Assembly (NCBI GenBank): GCA_946481265.1
Contig: CAMLNE010000037.1
Location: 1-18,775, forward strand
Source: an uncultured Panacagrimonas sp.
GTDB lineage: Bacteria > Pseudomonadota > Gammaproteobacteria > Nevskiales > Nevskiaceae
Direction: 5' to 3'
DNA: 18,775 nucleotides
Positions 6,950 through 14,356 of this stretch are shown piece by piece. The notes beneath the pieces were generated by a model. It was given only the letters and a program-made list of their open reading frames with translations, had not been told where the DNA came from and did not search any database. Positions within the stretch are counted from its first letter, which is position 1; every line of letters begins with the position of its first letter. The position numbers and the translations under genes were made by a program.

Positions 6950-8974
6950 TCAGGCGGCCGGACCGGGATCGGCGCCGGGCACCGCCCCCGTATCGAACTC
7001 CACATCCGGCGGCAGCTTGAAGCCCGCCACCGACTGGCGAAGCTTGGTCGACAGCGAATTGAGTTCGCCGACCGCCGTCGCCGTCTGCTGCGCCGAGCCT
7101 GCGGTTTCGAACGCGATCTCGCGGATCGACTGCACCTGGCTTGCGATATGCGTGGCCTGCGCCGCCTCGGAGCGCGCCTCGCCGGAGATGTCCCGGATCA
7201 GGCGGGCGAGGTCGGTGGAGGTGGCCTCGATGCGGGTCAGGGCCTGGCCGGCTTCCTCGGCGCTGCGCGCGCCGGCGATCACGTTGCTGGTCGAGCGCTC
7301 CATCGAGACGATCGCCTCGTTGGTGTCCGCCTGGATGGTCTTGACCAGGGTCTCGATCTGGCGCGTGGCGGCGGCGGCGCGTTCGGCCAGCCGCTGCACC
7401 TCGTCGGCCACCAGCGCGAAGCCGCGGCCGGACTCGCCGGCCATCGCCGCCTGGATCGAGGCGTTCAGCGCCAGGGTGTTGGTCTGCTCGGCAATGTCGT
7501 TGATGAACTCGATGATGTTGCCGATCTCCTGCGAGGACTCGCCGAGGCGCTTGATGCGCTTGGCGGTGTCCTGGATCTGCTCGCGCAGCGCGGCCATGCC
7601 CTGGATCGTGCGGCCCACCGTGGAGGCGCCGTTGTGCGCGATCTCCACCGAGGCGCCGGCCTGCTGCGAGAGTTGCTCGGCACGGGCGGCCACCGTGTTG
7701 AGCGAGTCGGTGCTCTGCTTCATGCGACCCGCGATCTCGACCACCGCGCGCGCCTGGGTCTCCGAACCCGACAGCATCACGCTCGCGCTCTCCTGCGTGG
7801 ACGTGGCCGCCGCGCTGACTTCGCCGACCGTCTCGTTGATGGTGCCCACGAGGCTGCGCAGGGTGTCGACGGCGTAGTTGATCGAGTCGGCGATGGCGCC
7901 GGTGAAATCGCCGGTGACATTCGCCCGCACCGTGAGATCGCCGTCGCCGAGCGTGCCGATGTCATTGAGCAGTTCGAGGATCGCCGCTTGCTGCCGTCGG
8001 TCGTTCTCCTCGGCCCGCCGGATGCGGCGGCGCACGTTGATGAGGTTGAGCAGGGCCAGGGCGACCAGCGCGAGCACCGCCACGCCCAGGGCCGGCAGGA
8101 TCAGCACGCGCTGGAAGGCACCGGAACCGGCGAGCGGCTGGAGGGCATCCTCGAGCGCGATCGCGGTCGAGTACAGGTTGCGGCCCTCGCCGGGCAGCAC
8201 CGCCGCGGCGATCTGCATCTGGTTGAGCGCGGGACCGATATCGCCCAGCAAGGCGGCTGCCGAGGCCACCGCGTCGACCAGCGCGGATTTCGCGCGCAGC
8301 TCGTCGCCGGCCGCGCCACCGCTCAGCGTGGCGTGCGTGGCGGCCAGGGCCTGGCCCTCGTTGCCGATCTGCGCGGCGATGGCACCGGCCTCGTGGCCGT
8401 CGCCGAGCACGCGTCGCGCGAGCAGGCGCAGGCGCTCGGCGCGGGCCGCCTGTTCCCCGGCCTGCAGCAGGCGATCACCGCCGCCGCTGCTGGCCAGGCG
8501 TTGCGAGACCCCGCGGTAGAGCGCGGCGACGTGGGTGGCGGCATCCTCGATCTGGCGCGTCGCGGCCGTGGCCCGGGACACCGCGTCCTGGGAGCCTTCG
8601 AGTTCGTCGAGCGATTTCTTCATCGCGGCCCAGGCCTGCTCCACCGCGGCGACCTTGTCGCGGGTGGCGGAGGGCAGCGGCTCGATGCCGGCGTCGCGAT
8701 CACCCTCGCGCAGGATGAGGATCGCAGCGGCGAAGTTCTCTGCCTGTCCGGTGAGCTCGGTGTAGTCGGGCGGCAGTCCGCGACCGACGTCCTGGGCGAT
8801 CCGGTTCACGGTCAGGGCGTCCGTCTGCAGCTCGTGCGTCATCGTGACCCAGGCCGCGTGGCGTTGCGCGAGCCAGTCGTTGTAGTACAGACCGCCGCCG
8901 CCGATCACGATGCCCAGCACCGCGATCACCAGCAGCAGGACGTCGAACCGGAATCCGACCTTCCCCTTCACCAT
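6950..8974 (-). CDS. pilJ: Twitching motility methyl-accepting chemoreceptor PilJ
   Basis: This 674-residue inner-membrane receptor feeds the Pil-Chp pathway that controls type IV pili. Helix 1 is at about residues 11-30 and helix 2 at about 290-312, with a large helical periplasmic region between, then a HAMP-like segment and a long coiled-coil signalling domain. The hairpin tip is around residues 490-530 and includes the very conserved [15 protein letters not shown] and [18 protein letters not shown]. The size, periplasmic region and linkage to pilH identify PilJ rather than a generic chemoreceptor. The ATG at 8974 has AAGGAG 7 nt upstream. It follows pilH by 72 nt on the same strand. Other Pil-Chp genes (pilG, pilI) lie 9 kb away in the opposite orientation, which departs from the contiguous pilGHIJ order of pseudomonads. 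Confidence 0.92.
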   Translation of the reverse strand: MVKGKVGFRFDVLLLVIAVLGIVIGGGGLYYNDWLAQRHAAWVTMTHELQTDALTVNRIAQDVGRGLPPDYTELTGQAENFAAAILILREGDRDAGIEPLPSATRDKVAAVEQAWAAMKKSLDELEGSQDAVSRATAATRQIEDAATHVAALYRGVSQRLASSGGGDRLLQAGEQAARAERLRLLARRVLGDGHEAGAIAAQIGNEGQALAATHATLSGGAAGDELRAKSALVDAVASAAALLGDIGPALNQMQIAAAVLPGEGRNLYSTAIALEDALQPLAGSGAFQRVLILPALGVAVLALVALALLNLINVRRRIRRAEENDRRQQAAILELLNDIGTLGDGDLTVRANVTGDFTGAIADSINYAVDTLRSLVGTINETVGEVSAAATSTQESASVMLSGSETQARAVVEIAGRMKQSTDSLNTVAARAEQLSQQAGASVEIAHNGASTVGRTIQGMAALREQIQDTAKRIKRLGESSQEIGNIIEFINDIAEQTNTLALNASIQAAMAGESGRGFALVADEVQRLAERAAAATRQIETLVKTIQADTNEAIVSMERSTSNVIAGARSAEEAGQALTRIEATSTDLARLIRDISGEARSEAAQATHIASQVQSIREIAFETAGSAQQTATAVGELNSLSTKLRQSVAGFKLPPDVEFDTGAVPGADPGPAA

Positions 8975-9046
8975 CGACTTCTCCTTGCCTGCCGGGATGT
9001 GCAGCGCCTCGCGCAGGCGGGCTGCAGCAGCTTGTCCAGTGTCCTG

Positions 9047-9412
9047 CTAGCCACCGAGCACCATGCGGATCTTCGACAGCAGGTCGGTGTCCTTCACCGG
9101 CTTTACCAGGTATTCCCTGGCGCCCTGCCGCAGCGCCCAGACCCGGTCGGTTTCCTGGCTCTTGCTGCTGCACACGATGATCGGAATGGCGGCGGTTTCC
9201 GGATCCCGCGACAGTGTGCGCGTGGCCTGGAATCCGTTGATGCCCGGCATGACCACGTCCATCACCACGCAGTCGGGCCGCTCGGACTTGATGCGTGGAA
9301 TCGCGTCGGATCCGCTGCTGGCCTCGATCACCGTATGGCCGGCCTTCTGCAGGATGTTCTTCAGGTTCAATGCATCCGTCGGCGAATCGTCGACGACCAT
9401 GACCCGTGCCAT
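9047..9412 (-). CDS. pilH: Twitching motility response regulator PilH
   Basis: This 121-residue single-domain receiver carries the acidic pair Asp8-Asp9, phospho-acceptor Asp52 (VVMDVVMPG), Ser82/Ser83 and Lys104 (LVKP), and no output domain. The segments MVVDDSPT, GINGFQATR and SQETDRVWALRQGAREYL match PilH closely and distinguish it from PilG. By family knowledge PilH accepts phosphate from the ChpA kinase and acts opposite to or as a sink for PilG. The ATG at 9412 is chosen because AAGGAGG lies 7 nt upstream and length equals the family's 121; an in-frame ATG 18 nt further upstream lies before that site. It is followed by pilJ and preceded by pyrC'. Confidence 0.93.
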   Translation of the reverse strand: MARVMVVDDSPTDALNLKNILQKAGHTVIEASSGSDAIPRIKSERPDCVVMDVVMPGINGFQATRTLSRDPETAAIPIIVCSSKSQETDRVWALRQGAREYLVKPVKDTDLLSKIRMVLGG

Positions 9413-9449
9413 TGGAGCCTCCTTGCGCACTTCGGGGTGTCGCCGGGTT

Positions 9450-9473
9450 TCGCTCGCGTCCCTGCGCGAGCGA
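9450..9473. other. Stem-loop upstream of pilH
   Basis: Positions 9450-9458 (TCGCTCGCG) are perfectly complementary to 9465-9473 with a 6-nt loop. There is no T-tract on the minus strand, so it is a poor terminator for pyrC'. It would sit at the very 5' end of a pilH transcript started from the adjacent TATAGT box. Confidence 0.45.
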
Positions 9474-9477
9474 CCGA

Positions 9478-9483
9478 ACTATA
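9478..9483 (-). promoter_or_regulatory. Possible -10 box for pilHJ
   Basis: TATAGT on the minus strand matches the -10 consensus at 5 of 6 positions. It lies in the 89-nt gap between pyrC' and pilH, 65 nt before the pilH start. No convincing -35 box is seen. Confidence 0.3.
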
Positions 9484-9501
9484 CACGGCCGATCCAGGGA
9501 C

Positions 9502-10812
9502 TCAGCGTGTCTCGTCCGCGCGGTAGACCACGGTCCCCGCGTGCACCGTCAGGACGGCGCGGCCGGGCAGCCGGCGCCCGAGAAACGGCGTGTTGCGTCC
9601 CGCGCTGAGCAGCGCGTCGGCGCGCAGTTCGAACGGCCGATCGGGGTCGACTACCACCAGGTTGGCGCGTGCGCCGCGGGCCAGCGTGCCGGACGGCACG
9701 CCGAGCACGCGCGCCGGGCCCAGGCACAGGCGCTGCGCCAGTTGCAGGGGTTCGAGCACACCGTCCTGCACCAGCTGCAGTCCCAGCGGCAGCAGGGTCT
9801 CGAGGCCCGAGATGCCGGGCTCGGTGAGCGGGAACGGATTGATCTTGGCGTCCGCCTCGTGCGGCTGGTGGTCCGAGCAGACCGCGCCGATCACGCCGCT
9901 GCGCACGCCGGCGCGCAGCGCGGCGCGGTCGTCGGCCGAACGCAGCGGCGGCAGCACGTGGCACATGGCATCGAAGCCGGCGACGTCCTCGGCGGTGAGG
10001 AACAGCTGGTGGGCGGCCACATCGGCACTCACCGGCAGGCCACTGCGTTGCGCGGCGCCGACCATCTCGACACCGCGTGCGGTGGACAGGCGGCCGAAGT
10101 GCACGGCTGCGCCGGTGTCCTCCACCAGCGAGATCCAGAAGCGGATCGCGGAGACCTCCGCCGCCACCGGGATCGGGGCCAGGCCCAGGCGGGTGGCGAC
10201 CGGTCCTTCGTGCGCACAGCCGCGATTGGCCAGGGCCGGGTTCTGCGCGAAGACATGCACGGTCAGGCCCAGGCCCTGCGCGTAATCCAGCGCACGCCGG
10301 CCGACCAGGGAGTCGCGCAGGCCGAAGGCGGCATTGCTCACGCCGACGCAGCCGGCCTGGCGCAGGGCGCTCATCTCCGCCAGCGACTCGCCGGCGAGAT
10401 CCTGCGTCAGCGCGCCGAGCAGGTGGGCATCCAGGCCGCCCACGCGATCGGCGATGCCGCGCAGGCGATCGACCATCGCCGGCGTTGCGATCGGCGGCTG
10501 CGTGTCGGGCGGGATCGTCACCGCGGTGATGCCGGCGGATTGCGCGGCGCGCGTCTCGCTGGCGAACGTCGCCTTGTGCGTGGCGCCGGGATCGCGGAAC
10601 CGTGCGGCCAGGTCGACCACGCCGGGCATGAGCCAGCGGCCGCGCGCGTCGATGGTCTGCTCGAAGCGGCCGGCCGGGCGCGTGGCGCCGACCGACTCGA
10701 TGCGCCCGTCACGTACCGCGACGAAGCCTTCGCCGTCGAACTCGCCGGCCGGGTCCAGGATGCGGGCGCCCTCGAACAACAGGGAGGTGGTGTCGGGGTC
10801 CTTGCGGTTCAT
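9502..10812 (-). CDS. pyrC': Dihydroorotase-like protein PyrC' (probably inactive ATCase partner)
   Basis: This 436-residue protein has the amidohydrolase fold of dihydroorotases, with late motifs such as LETLLPL and the SDHQPH segment. The N-terminal metal motif normally written DLHxHLREPG reads [10 protein letters not shown] here: the two zinc-binding His are Ala69 and Arg71. A later HxxH-type pair also reads HFGRLS, with the second His lost. The enzyme should therefore not catalyse dihydroorotate formation. Pseudomonads have exactly such a pseudo-dihydroorotase, PyrC', which is needed to assemble active aspartate transcarbamoylase. The ATG overlaps the pyrB stop (ATGA), supporting co-assembly with PyrB. 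A separate active dihydroorotase must be encoded elsewhere. Confidence 0.92.
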   Translation of the reverse strand: MNRKDPDTTSLLFEGARILDPAGEFDGEGFVAVRDGRIESVGATRPAGRFEQTIDARGRWLMPGVVDLAARFRDPGATHKATFASETRAAQSAGITAVTIPPDTQPPIATPAMVDRLRGIADRVGGLDAHLLGALTQDLAGESLAEMSALRQAGCVGVSNAAFGLRDSLVGRRALDYAQGLGLTVHVFAQNPALANRGCAHEGPVATRLGLAPIPVAAEVSAIRFWISLVEDTGAAVHFGRLSTARGVEMVGAAQRSGLPVSADVAAHQLFLTAEDVAGFDAMCHVLPPLRSADDRAALRAGVRSGVIGAVCSDHQPHEADAKINPFPLTEPGISGLETLLPLGLQLVQDGVLEPLQLAQRLCLGPARVLGVPSGTLARGARANLVVVDPDRPFELRADALLSAGRNTPFLGRRLPGRAVLTVHAGTVVYRADETR

Positions 10813-11816
10813 CGGCCTGCTCCGGCCGGGCGCGGGTCAGCGCCTGTGTCTGCGGTCCCCGGTCCGCCATCGCCCAGGATCATGTCCATCACCGCCATGC
10901 GCACCGAGATGCCGTTGGCCACCTGGTCGAGGATCAGCGAGCGTTCGGAGTAGGCCAGTTCGCCGGCAATCTCGACGCCGCGGTTGATCGGGCCGGGATG
11001 CATCACCACCGCGTCGGGCTTGAGCAGCGCCAGGCGCGCGCGGGTCAGGCCGAAGTCGCGATGGAACTCGCCGAGCGAGGGCAGGAAGGCGCCGAGCATG
11101 CGCTCGGTCTGCAGGCGCAGGAGGATGACCACGTCCACGTCGGCCAGGCCGGCCTCGAGCTGGTGGAAGACGCGCACGCCCATCTGTTCGACGCCGGCCG
11201 GAACCAGGGTGGGCGGCGCGACGACGCGGATGTCCTTGCAGCCGAGGATGCGCAGGCCATGGATGTCGGAGCGCGCGACGCGCGAGTGCAGCACGTCGCC
11301 GACGATCGCCACGCTCAGGTGCTCGGGCGAGCCCTTGCGCGCGCGGATCGTGTAGAGGTCGAGCAGCCCCTGGGTGGGATGGGCATGGCGGCCGTCACCG
11401 GCGTTGAGGATCGCCACGCCCGGCGCCGCATGCTCGGCAAAGAAATGGGCCGCGCCGCTGGCGTCGTGCCGGATCACGAACAGGTCGGCCTGCATCGCCT
11501 CCATGGTCTTGAGCGTGTCGAACAGGGTCTCGCCCTTGGACGTGCTCGATGACGACACCTGCAGGTTGATCACGTCGGCGGACAGCCGCTTGGCCGCGAC
11601 CTCGAAGGTGGAGCGGGTGCGCGTGGACGCCTCGAAGAACAGGTTGACGACGGTGCGTCCGCGCAGGTTGGGAAGACGCTTGTCGGCGCCCGACGTCGCC
11701 TCGGCCAGGTTCGCGGCGCGATCGAGAATCCCGGTGAGCAGCGGCCTGGGCAGCCCGTCCATCGTCAGCAGATGGCGCAGCCGGCCGTGCTGATCGAGTT
11801 GCAGGGAGGAGGTCAT
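10809..11816 (-). CDS. pyrB: Aspartate carbamoyltransferase catalytic chain PyrB
   Basis: This 335-residue enzyme joins carbamoyl phosphate and aspartate, the first committed step of pyrimidine synthesis. The carbamoyl-phosphate loop is S64-T-R-T-R68 in [10 protein letters not shown], with KGET and HPTQGLLDL further on and a C-terminal [10 protein letters not shown]. The length and the C-terminal extension beyond the usual ~310 residues, plus its overlap with pyrC', fit a class A enzyme built as a PyrB-PyrC' complex; no pyrI regulatory chain is present. The ATG at 11816 begins a typical N-terminus but has no Shine-Dalgarno (CCCCCTGAA precedes it). A TACAAT box 11 nt upstream suggests a leaderless transcript. 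No pyrR lies upstream, unlike in pseudomonads. Confidence 0.96.
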   Translation of the reverse strand: MTSSLQLDQHGRLRHLLTMDGLPRPLLTGILDRAANLAEATSGADKRLPNLRGRTVVNLFFEASTRTRSTFEVAAKRLSADVINLQVSSSSTSKGETLFDTLKTMEAMQADLFVIRHDASGAAHFFAEHAAPGVAILNAGDGRHAHPTQGLLDLYTIRARKGSPEHLSVAIVGDVLHSRVARSDIHGLRILGCKDIRVVAPPTLVPAGVEQMGVRVFHQLEAGLADVDVVILLRLQTERMLGAFLPSLGEFHRDFGLTRARLALLKPDAVVMHPGPINRGVEIAGELAYSERSLILDQVANGISVRMAVMDMILGDGGPGTADTGADPRPAGAGR

Positions 11817-11827
11817 TTCAGGGGGCG

Positions 11828-11833
11828 ATTGTA
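11828..11833 (-). promoter_or_regulatory. Probable -10 box giving a leaderless pyrB mRNA
   Basis: TACAAT on the minus strand matches the -10 consensus at 5 of 6 positions and ends 11 nt before the pyrB ATG. A normal start point 6-8 nt downstream would leave a leader of about 3-5 nt. The -35 region is weak (TTTCTC at 19 bp spacing at best). Confidence 0.45.
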
Positions 11834-11891
11834 GTCGGCAGTTGTGGGAATCGAGAAACTTCCGGCGTCGCGGATTGCAGACAAGCCGTGA

Positions 11892-12314
11892 TCAGTCGGG
11901 ATGCGAGGCCATCCACTGTTCGAGGATCACGCGGGCGGCCTCGCCATCCCGGTCGCCCTTGCGCACGCGCCGGGTCATGCGGCCGCTGGAACGGGCATCG
12001 CGCAGCGCATCGTCGGCCGCCCGGGAAGAGAAGCGCTCGTCGGCGAGGTGCACCGCCAGGCGGCTGCGTTCACCGAGCTCGTCGGCGAACCGGCGCGCCG
12101 CGATGGTGATCGCCTGTTCGGAGCCGTCATCGTCGAGCGGCAGCCCGACGACCAGGGCCTGCGGCCGCCATTCCGCGATGACTTTGAGCAGGGCATTCCA
12201 GTCGGGGGTCGAGGCGGAACCGACCGTGGGCAGCGGACGCGCGGTGCCCGTGATGCGATCGCCGACCGCGATGCCGATGCGCCGGTGTCCGAAGTCGAAC
12301 GCGAGGTAGGACAA
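11892..12314 (-). CDS. ruvX: RuvX/YqgF family RNase H-fold resolvase
   Basis: This 140-residue protein has the RuvC-like RNase H fold of YqgF/RuvX, proposed to resolve Holliday junctions and to process pre-16S rRNA. The family motifs are clear: DFGHRRIGIAVGD with the first catalytic Asp, TGTARPLPTV, VVGLPLDDDG and DERFSSRAA carrying a second acidic residue, plus a final Asp in KGDRDGEAARVIL. The start is TTG at 12314: an in-frame TGA lies directly before it and the DFG motif starts only six residues in, so no ATG or GTG alternative exists. A CGGAG sequence about 7 nt upstream can serve as ribosome site. It follows algH and precedes pyrB, a gene order shared with pseudomonads. Confidence 0.94.
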   Translation of the reverse strand: MSYLAFDFGHRRIGIAVGDRITGTARPLPTVGSASTPDWNALLKVIAEWRPQALVVGLPLDDDGSEQAITIAARRFADELGERSRLAVHLADERFSSRAADDALRDARSSGRMTRRVRKGDRDGEAARVILEQWMASHPD

Positions 12315-12434
12315 TCAGGGCTCCGTCTTCGAGGAGGCGGACGCGGGGCAAGGCATCATCTCCGGTCCCTCATGCGTCGAGGAGGGACTGCGGAAAGACG
12401 CCGGCGCCCCGTCACTGTGTCGATCCCGGTTCCC

Positions 12435-13142
12435 TCAGGCGTGCCCGGCGCCGCTGCTCAACTGCGAGACCTCGAGGCCGATCAGGCGCGTGGCGGACTG
12501 CCAGCGGCTGCGTGCCGGCGTGCTGAACAGGACGGCGGAATCGACCGGCGTGTTGAGCCAGGAATTCTGCAGGATCTCGTTTTCGAGCTGGCCAGCGCCC
12601 CAGCCCGCGTAGCCGAGCGTCACCAGGAAGTCCTTCGGGCCGCGTCCTTCGCCGATGGCGGTCAGCACGTCGCGCGAGGTGGTGATGTAGAGGTCCCGGC
12701 TGATCGGCATGCAGGATTCCCAGTTGCCGGGGCCGCGATGGACGACGAAGCCGCGTTCCGGCTGCACCGGGCCGCCCCAGAACACGACGTGCTCGTTGGC
12801 ATCGTCCGCCTCGTGCTTGACCCCCATCTGGTCGAGCATGGCGGTGAGGGTCAGGTCGGTGGGGCGGTTGATGATCAGCCCGATCGCGCCCTTGTCGTTG
12901 TGTTCGCAGAGCAAGGACACGGTGTGGCTGAAGTTGTCGTCGTCCAGCCCCGGCATGGCGACCAGGAACTGGTTCTTCAGCGAGGAGGCCTCACCGTCCA
13001 GTGCCTGGTCGGACAGCAGCTGCGCCTCCGCCTTGTCCTCGTTGCCGGCATGCGCCTGCAGGGCGCGCTTGCACGCGGCGAGCGTCGCACCGGTGCGATC
13101 ACGCAGGCGACGGACAGTGGCAACGGGAATGCGGATGGCCAT
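12435..13142 (-). CDS. algH: AlgH/YqgE family protein with N-terminal EF-Ts UBA-like domain
   Basis: Residues about 53-235 are a complete YqgE/AlgH domain (SLKNQFLVAMPGL, LLCEHN, GLIINRP, VFWGGPV, LGYAGWGAGQLENE). The biochemical role of this family is not established; the name comes from an alginate-regulation mutant. Residues about 7-45 are not part of the usual family, which starts at or near SLKNQF. They read VRRLRDRTGATLAACKRAL then HAGNEDKAEAQLL, strikingly like the N-terminal UBA-like domain of elongation factor Ts (VKELRERTGAGMMDCKKAL, then a Gly-Asp turn and a third helix). No ATG, GTG or TTG codon exists between this segment and the YqgE domain, so the extension is probably translated. 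The ATG at 13142 has only a weak GGA upstream. gshB ends 27 nt before it on the same strand. Confidence 0.9.
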   Translation of the reverse strand: MAIRIPVATVRRLRDRTGATLAACKRALQAHAGNEDKAEAQLLSDQALDGEASSLKNQFLVAMPGLDDDNFSHTVSLLCEHNDKGAIGLIINRPTDLTLTAMLDQMGVKHEADDANEHVVFWGGPVQPERGFVVHRGPGNWESCMPISRDLYITTSRDVLTAIGEGRGPKDFLVTLGYAGWGAGQLENEILQNSWLNTPVDSAVLFSTPARSRWQSATRLIGLEVSQLSSGAGHA

Positions 13143-13169
13143 GGCTCGAGTATCCGGCGACCCCGGGGT

Positions 13170-14159
13170 TCAGGCAACAAGGGTCGGACCGGGGCTTGCG
13201 AGGCGGCGTTCGACGGCGACCATCAGCATGCCGCCGATGTCCGTGCCGTAGGCGGCGTCGATCTCGCGCGCGCAGGTCGGGCTGGTGACATTGATCTCGG
13301 TGAGGTGCTCTCCGATCACGTCCAGGCCGACGAACACCAGTCCGCGGCGCCGCAGTTCCGGGCCGACGCGCGCCGCGATCCGGCGGTCGGCATCGGACAG
13401 GGGCTGGGCACGGCCGCTGCCCCCGGCGGCGAGGTTGCCACGCGTCTCGCCGGCCATCGGCACGCGCGCCAGGCAGTAGGGGACCGGCTCGCCGTCGATC
13501 ATCAGGATGCGCTTGTCGCCGTCGACGATCGCCGGCAGGTACTTCTGCGCGGTGATCATGCGGCGGCCGTGATCGGTCAGCGCCTCGATGATGGCTCCCA
13601 GGTTCAGGCCATCGCCGGCGACGCGGAAGATGCCGCTGCCGCCCATGCCGTCGATCGGCTTGTAGATCACGTCGCCGTGCTCGGCATGGAAGGCGCGCAG
13701 GCTGGCGTCGTCGCGCGCGAACAGCGTCGGCGGCGTCAGCTCGGGGAACCAGGCGGTGAAGAGTTTCTCGTTGCAGTCGCGCAGGCTCTGCGGCTTGTTG
13801 AGCACCAGCGCGCCCTGCTGCTCGGCGCGGTCCAGGATGTAGGTGCTGGTGATGTAGTCCAGGTCGAACGGCGGATCCTTGCGCATGAGGATGGCGTCGA
13901 GTGCGCCCAGCGGCGTCACCTTCGGTTCGCCGGTGAAGTCGAACCAGTGCTGGCGGTCGTCCTGCACGCGCAGGCCGCGCACCCGGCCCATGGCCGTGCC
14001 GTCGCGTACGGACAGGTCGTCCTGCTCCATGTAGCGCAGCGACCAGCCGCGACGCTGTGCCGCCAGCATCAGCGCAAGGGTGGTGTCCTTGTAGGGCTTG
14101 ATCGACCCGATCGGGTCCATGACGACGCCGAGCGTGCGGCCGGAGGAAGGAGTGTTCAT
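13170..14159 (-). CDS. gshB: Glutathione synthetase GshB
   Basis: This 329-residue ATP-grasp enzyme adds glycine to gamma-glutamylcysteine, the second step of glutathione synthesis in the cytoplasm. Family motifs are intact: MDPIGSIKPYKDTTLALM at the N-terminus, NEKLFTAWFPELTPPT, KPIDGMGGSGIFR in the nucleotide-binding loop, and EINVTSPTCAREID near the C-terminus with metal ligands. The length is a little above the usual 315-320. The ATG at 14159 has AGGA about 9 nt upstream. It heads the long minus-strand run and diverges from the copper-radical oxidase gene. The first enzyme of the pathway is encoded 2.2 kb away at 16350-17645. Confidence 0.97.
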   Translation of the reverse strand: MNTPSSGRTLGVVMDPIGSIKPYKDTTLALMLAAQRRGWSLRYMEQDDLSVRDGTAMGRVRGLRVQDDRQHWFDFTGEPKVTPLGALDAILMRKDPPFDLDYITSTYILDRAEQQGALVLNKPQSLRDCNEKLFTAWFPELTPPTLFARDDASLRAFHAEHGDVIYKPIDGMGGSGIFRVAGDGLNLGAIIEALTDHGRRMITAQKYLPAIVDGDKRILMIDGEPVPYCLARVPMAGETRGNLAAGGSGRAQPLSDADRRIAARVGPELRRRGLVFVGLDVIGEHLTEINVTSPTCAREIDAAYGTDIGGMLMVAVERRLASPGPTLVA

Positions 14160-14356
14160 GCCGGCATCCTAGCCCGCCTTTCGCGCGGTCTCCCGGGGCC
14201 GCAGGCACGGGGCCGCGCGGGGCGCAGGTCGACGGGTCTGCGGGCTCCGCGCGCGCCCGGCGCGAGCAGATGCGAGGCGGCCCAGGGCAGCGGATTCCGG
14301 CGCAGATCGGCTTTACGGTAGTCTCGGGCCTAAATATCGCCGAGCGGGAGACGGGC
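14160..14356. other. Divergent spacer between gshB and the AA5 oxidase gene
   Basis: This 197-nt spacer must contain the start signals of both genes. It is very GC-rich except for CTTTACGG and TAAATAT around 14311-14337, which could be part of the oxidase promoter. I could not find a well-spaced -35/-10 pair for either direction. A GGGAG ribosome site at 14346-14350 serves the GTG at 14357. Confidence 0.35.

Noticed and set aside
6878..9526. 882-codon plus-strand open frame opposite pilJ and pilH
   Set aside because: It mirrors pilJ/pilH, has no recognisable domain, is rich in His/Arg/Gly/Leu repeats typical of antisense frames in GC-rich DNA, and the minus-strand genes are unmistakable.
12315..12356. 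Short minus-strand ORF ending in TGA directly before the ruvX TTG, a possible leader peptide
   Set aside because: Only about 13 codons, ribosome site too close to its ATG, and no supporting feature; chance is more likely.
11901..14321. 806-codon plus-strand open frame across ruvX, algH and gshB
   Set aside because: Antisense shadow of three well-identified genes, low-complexity composition, no family resemblance.
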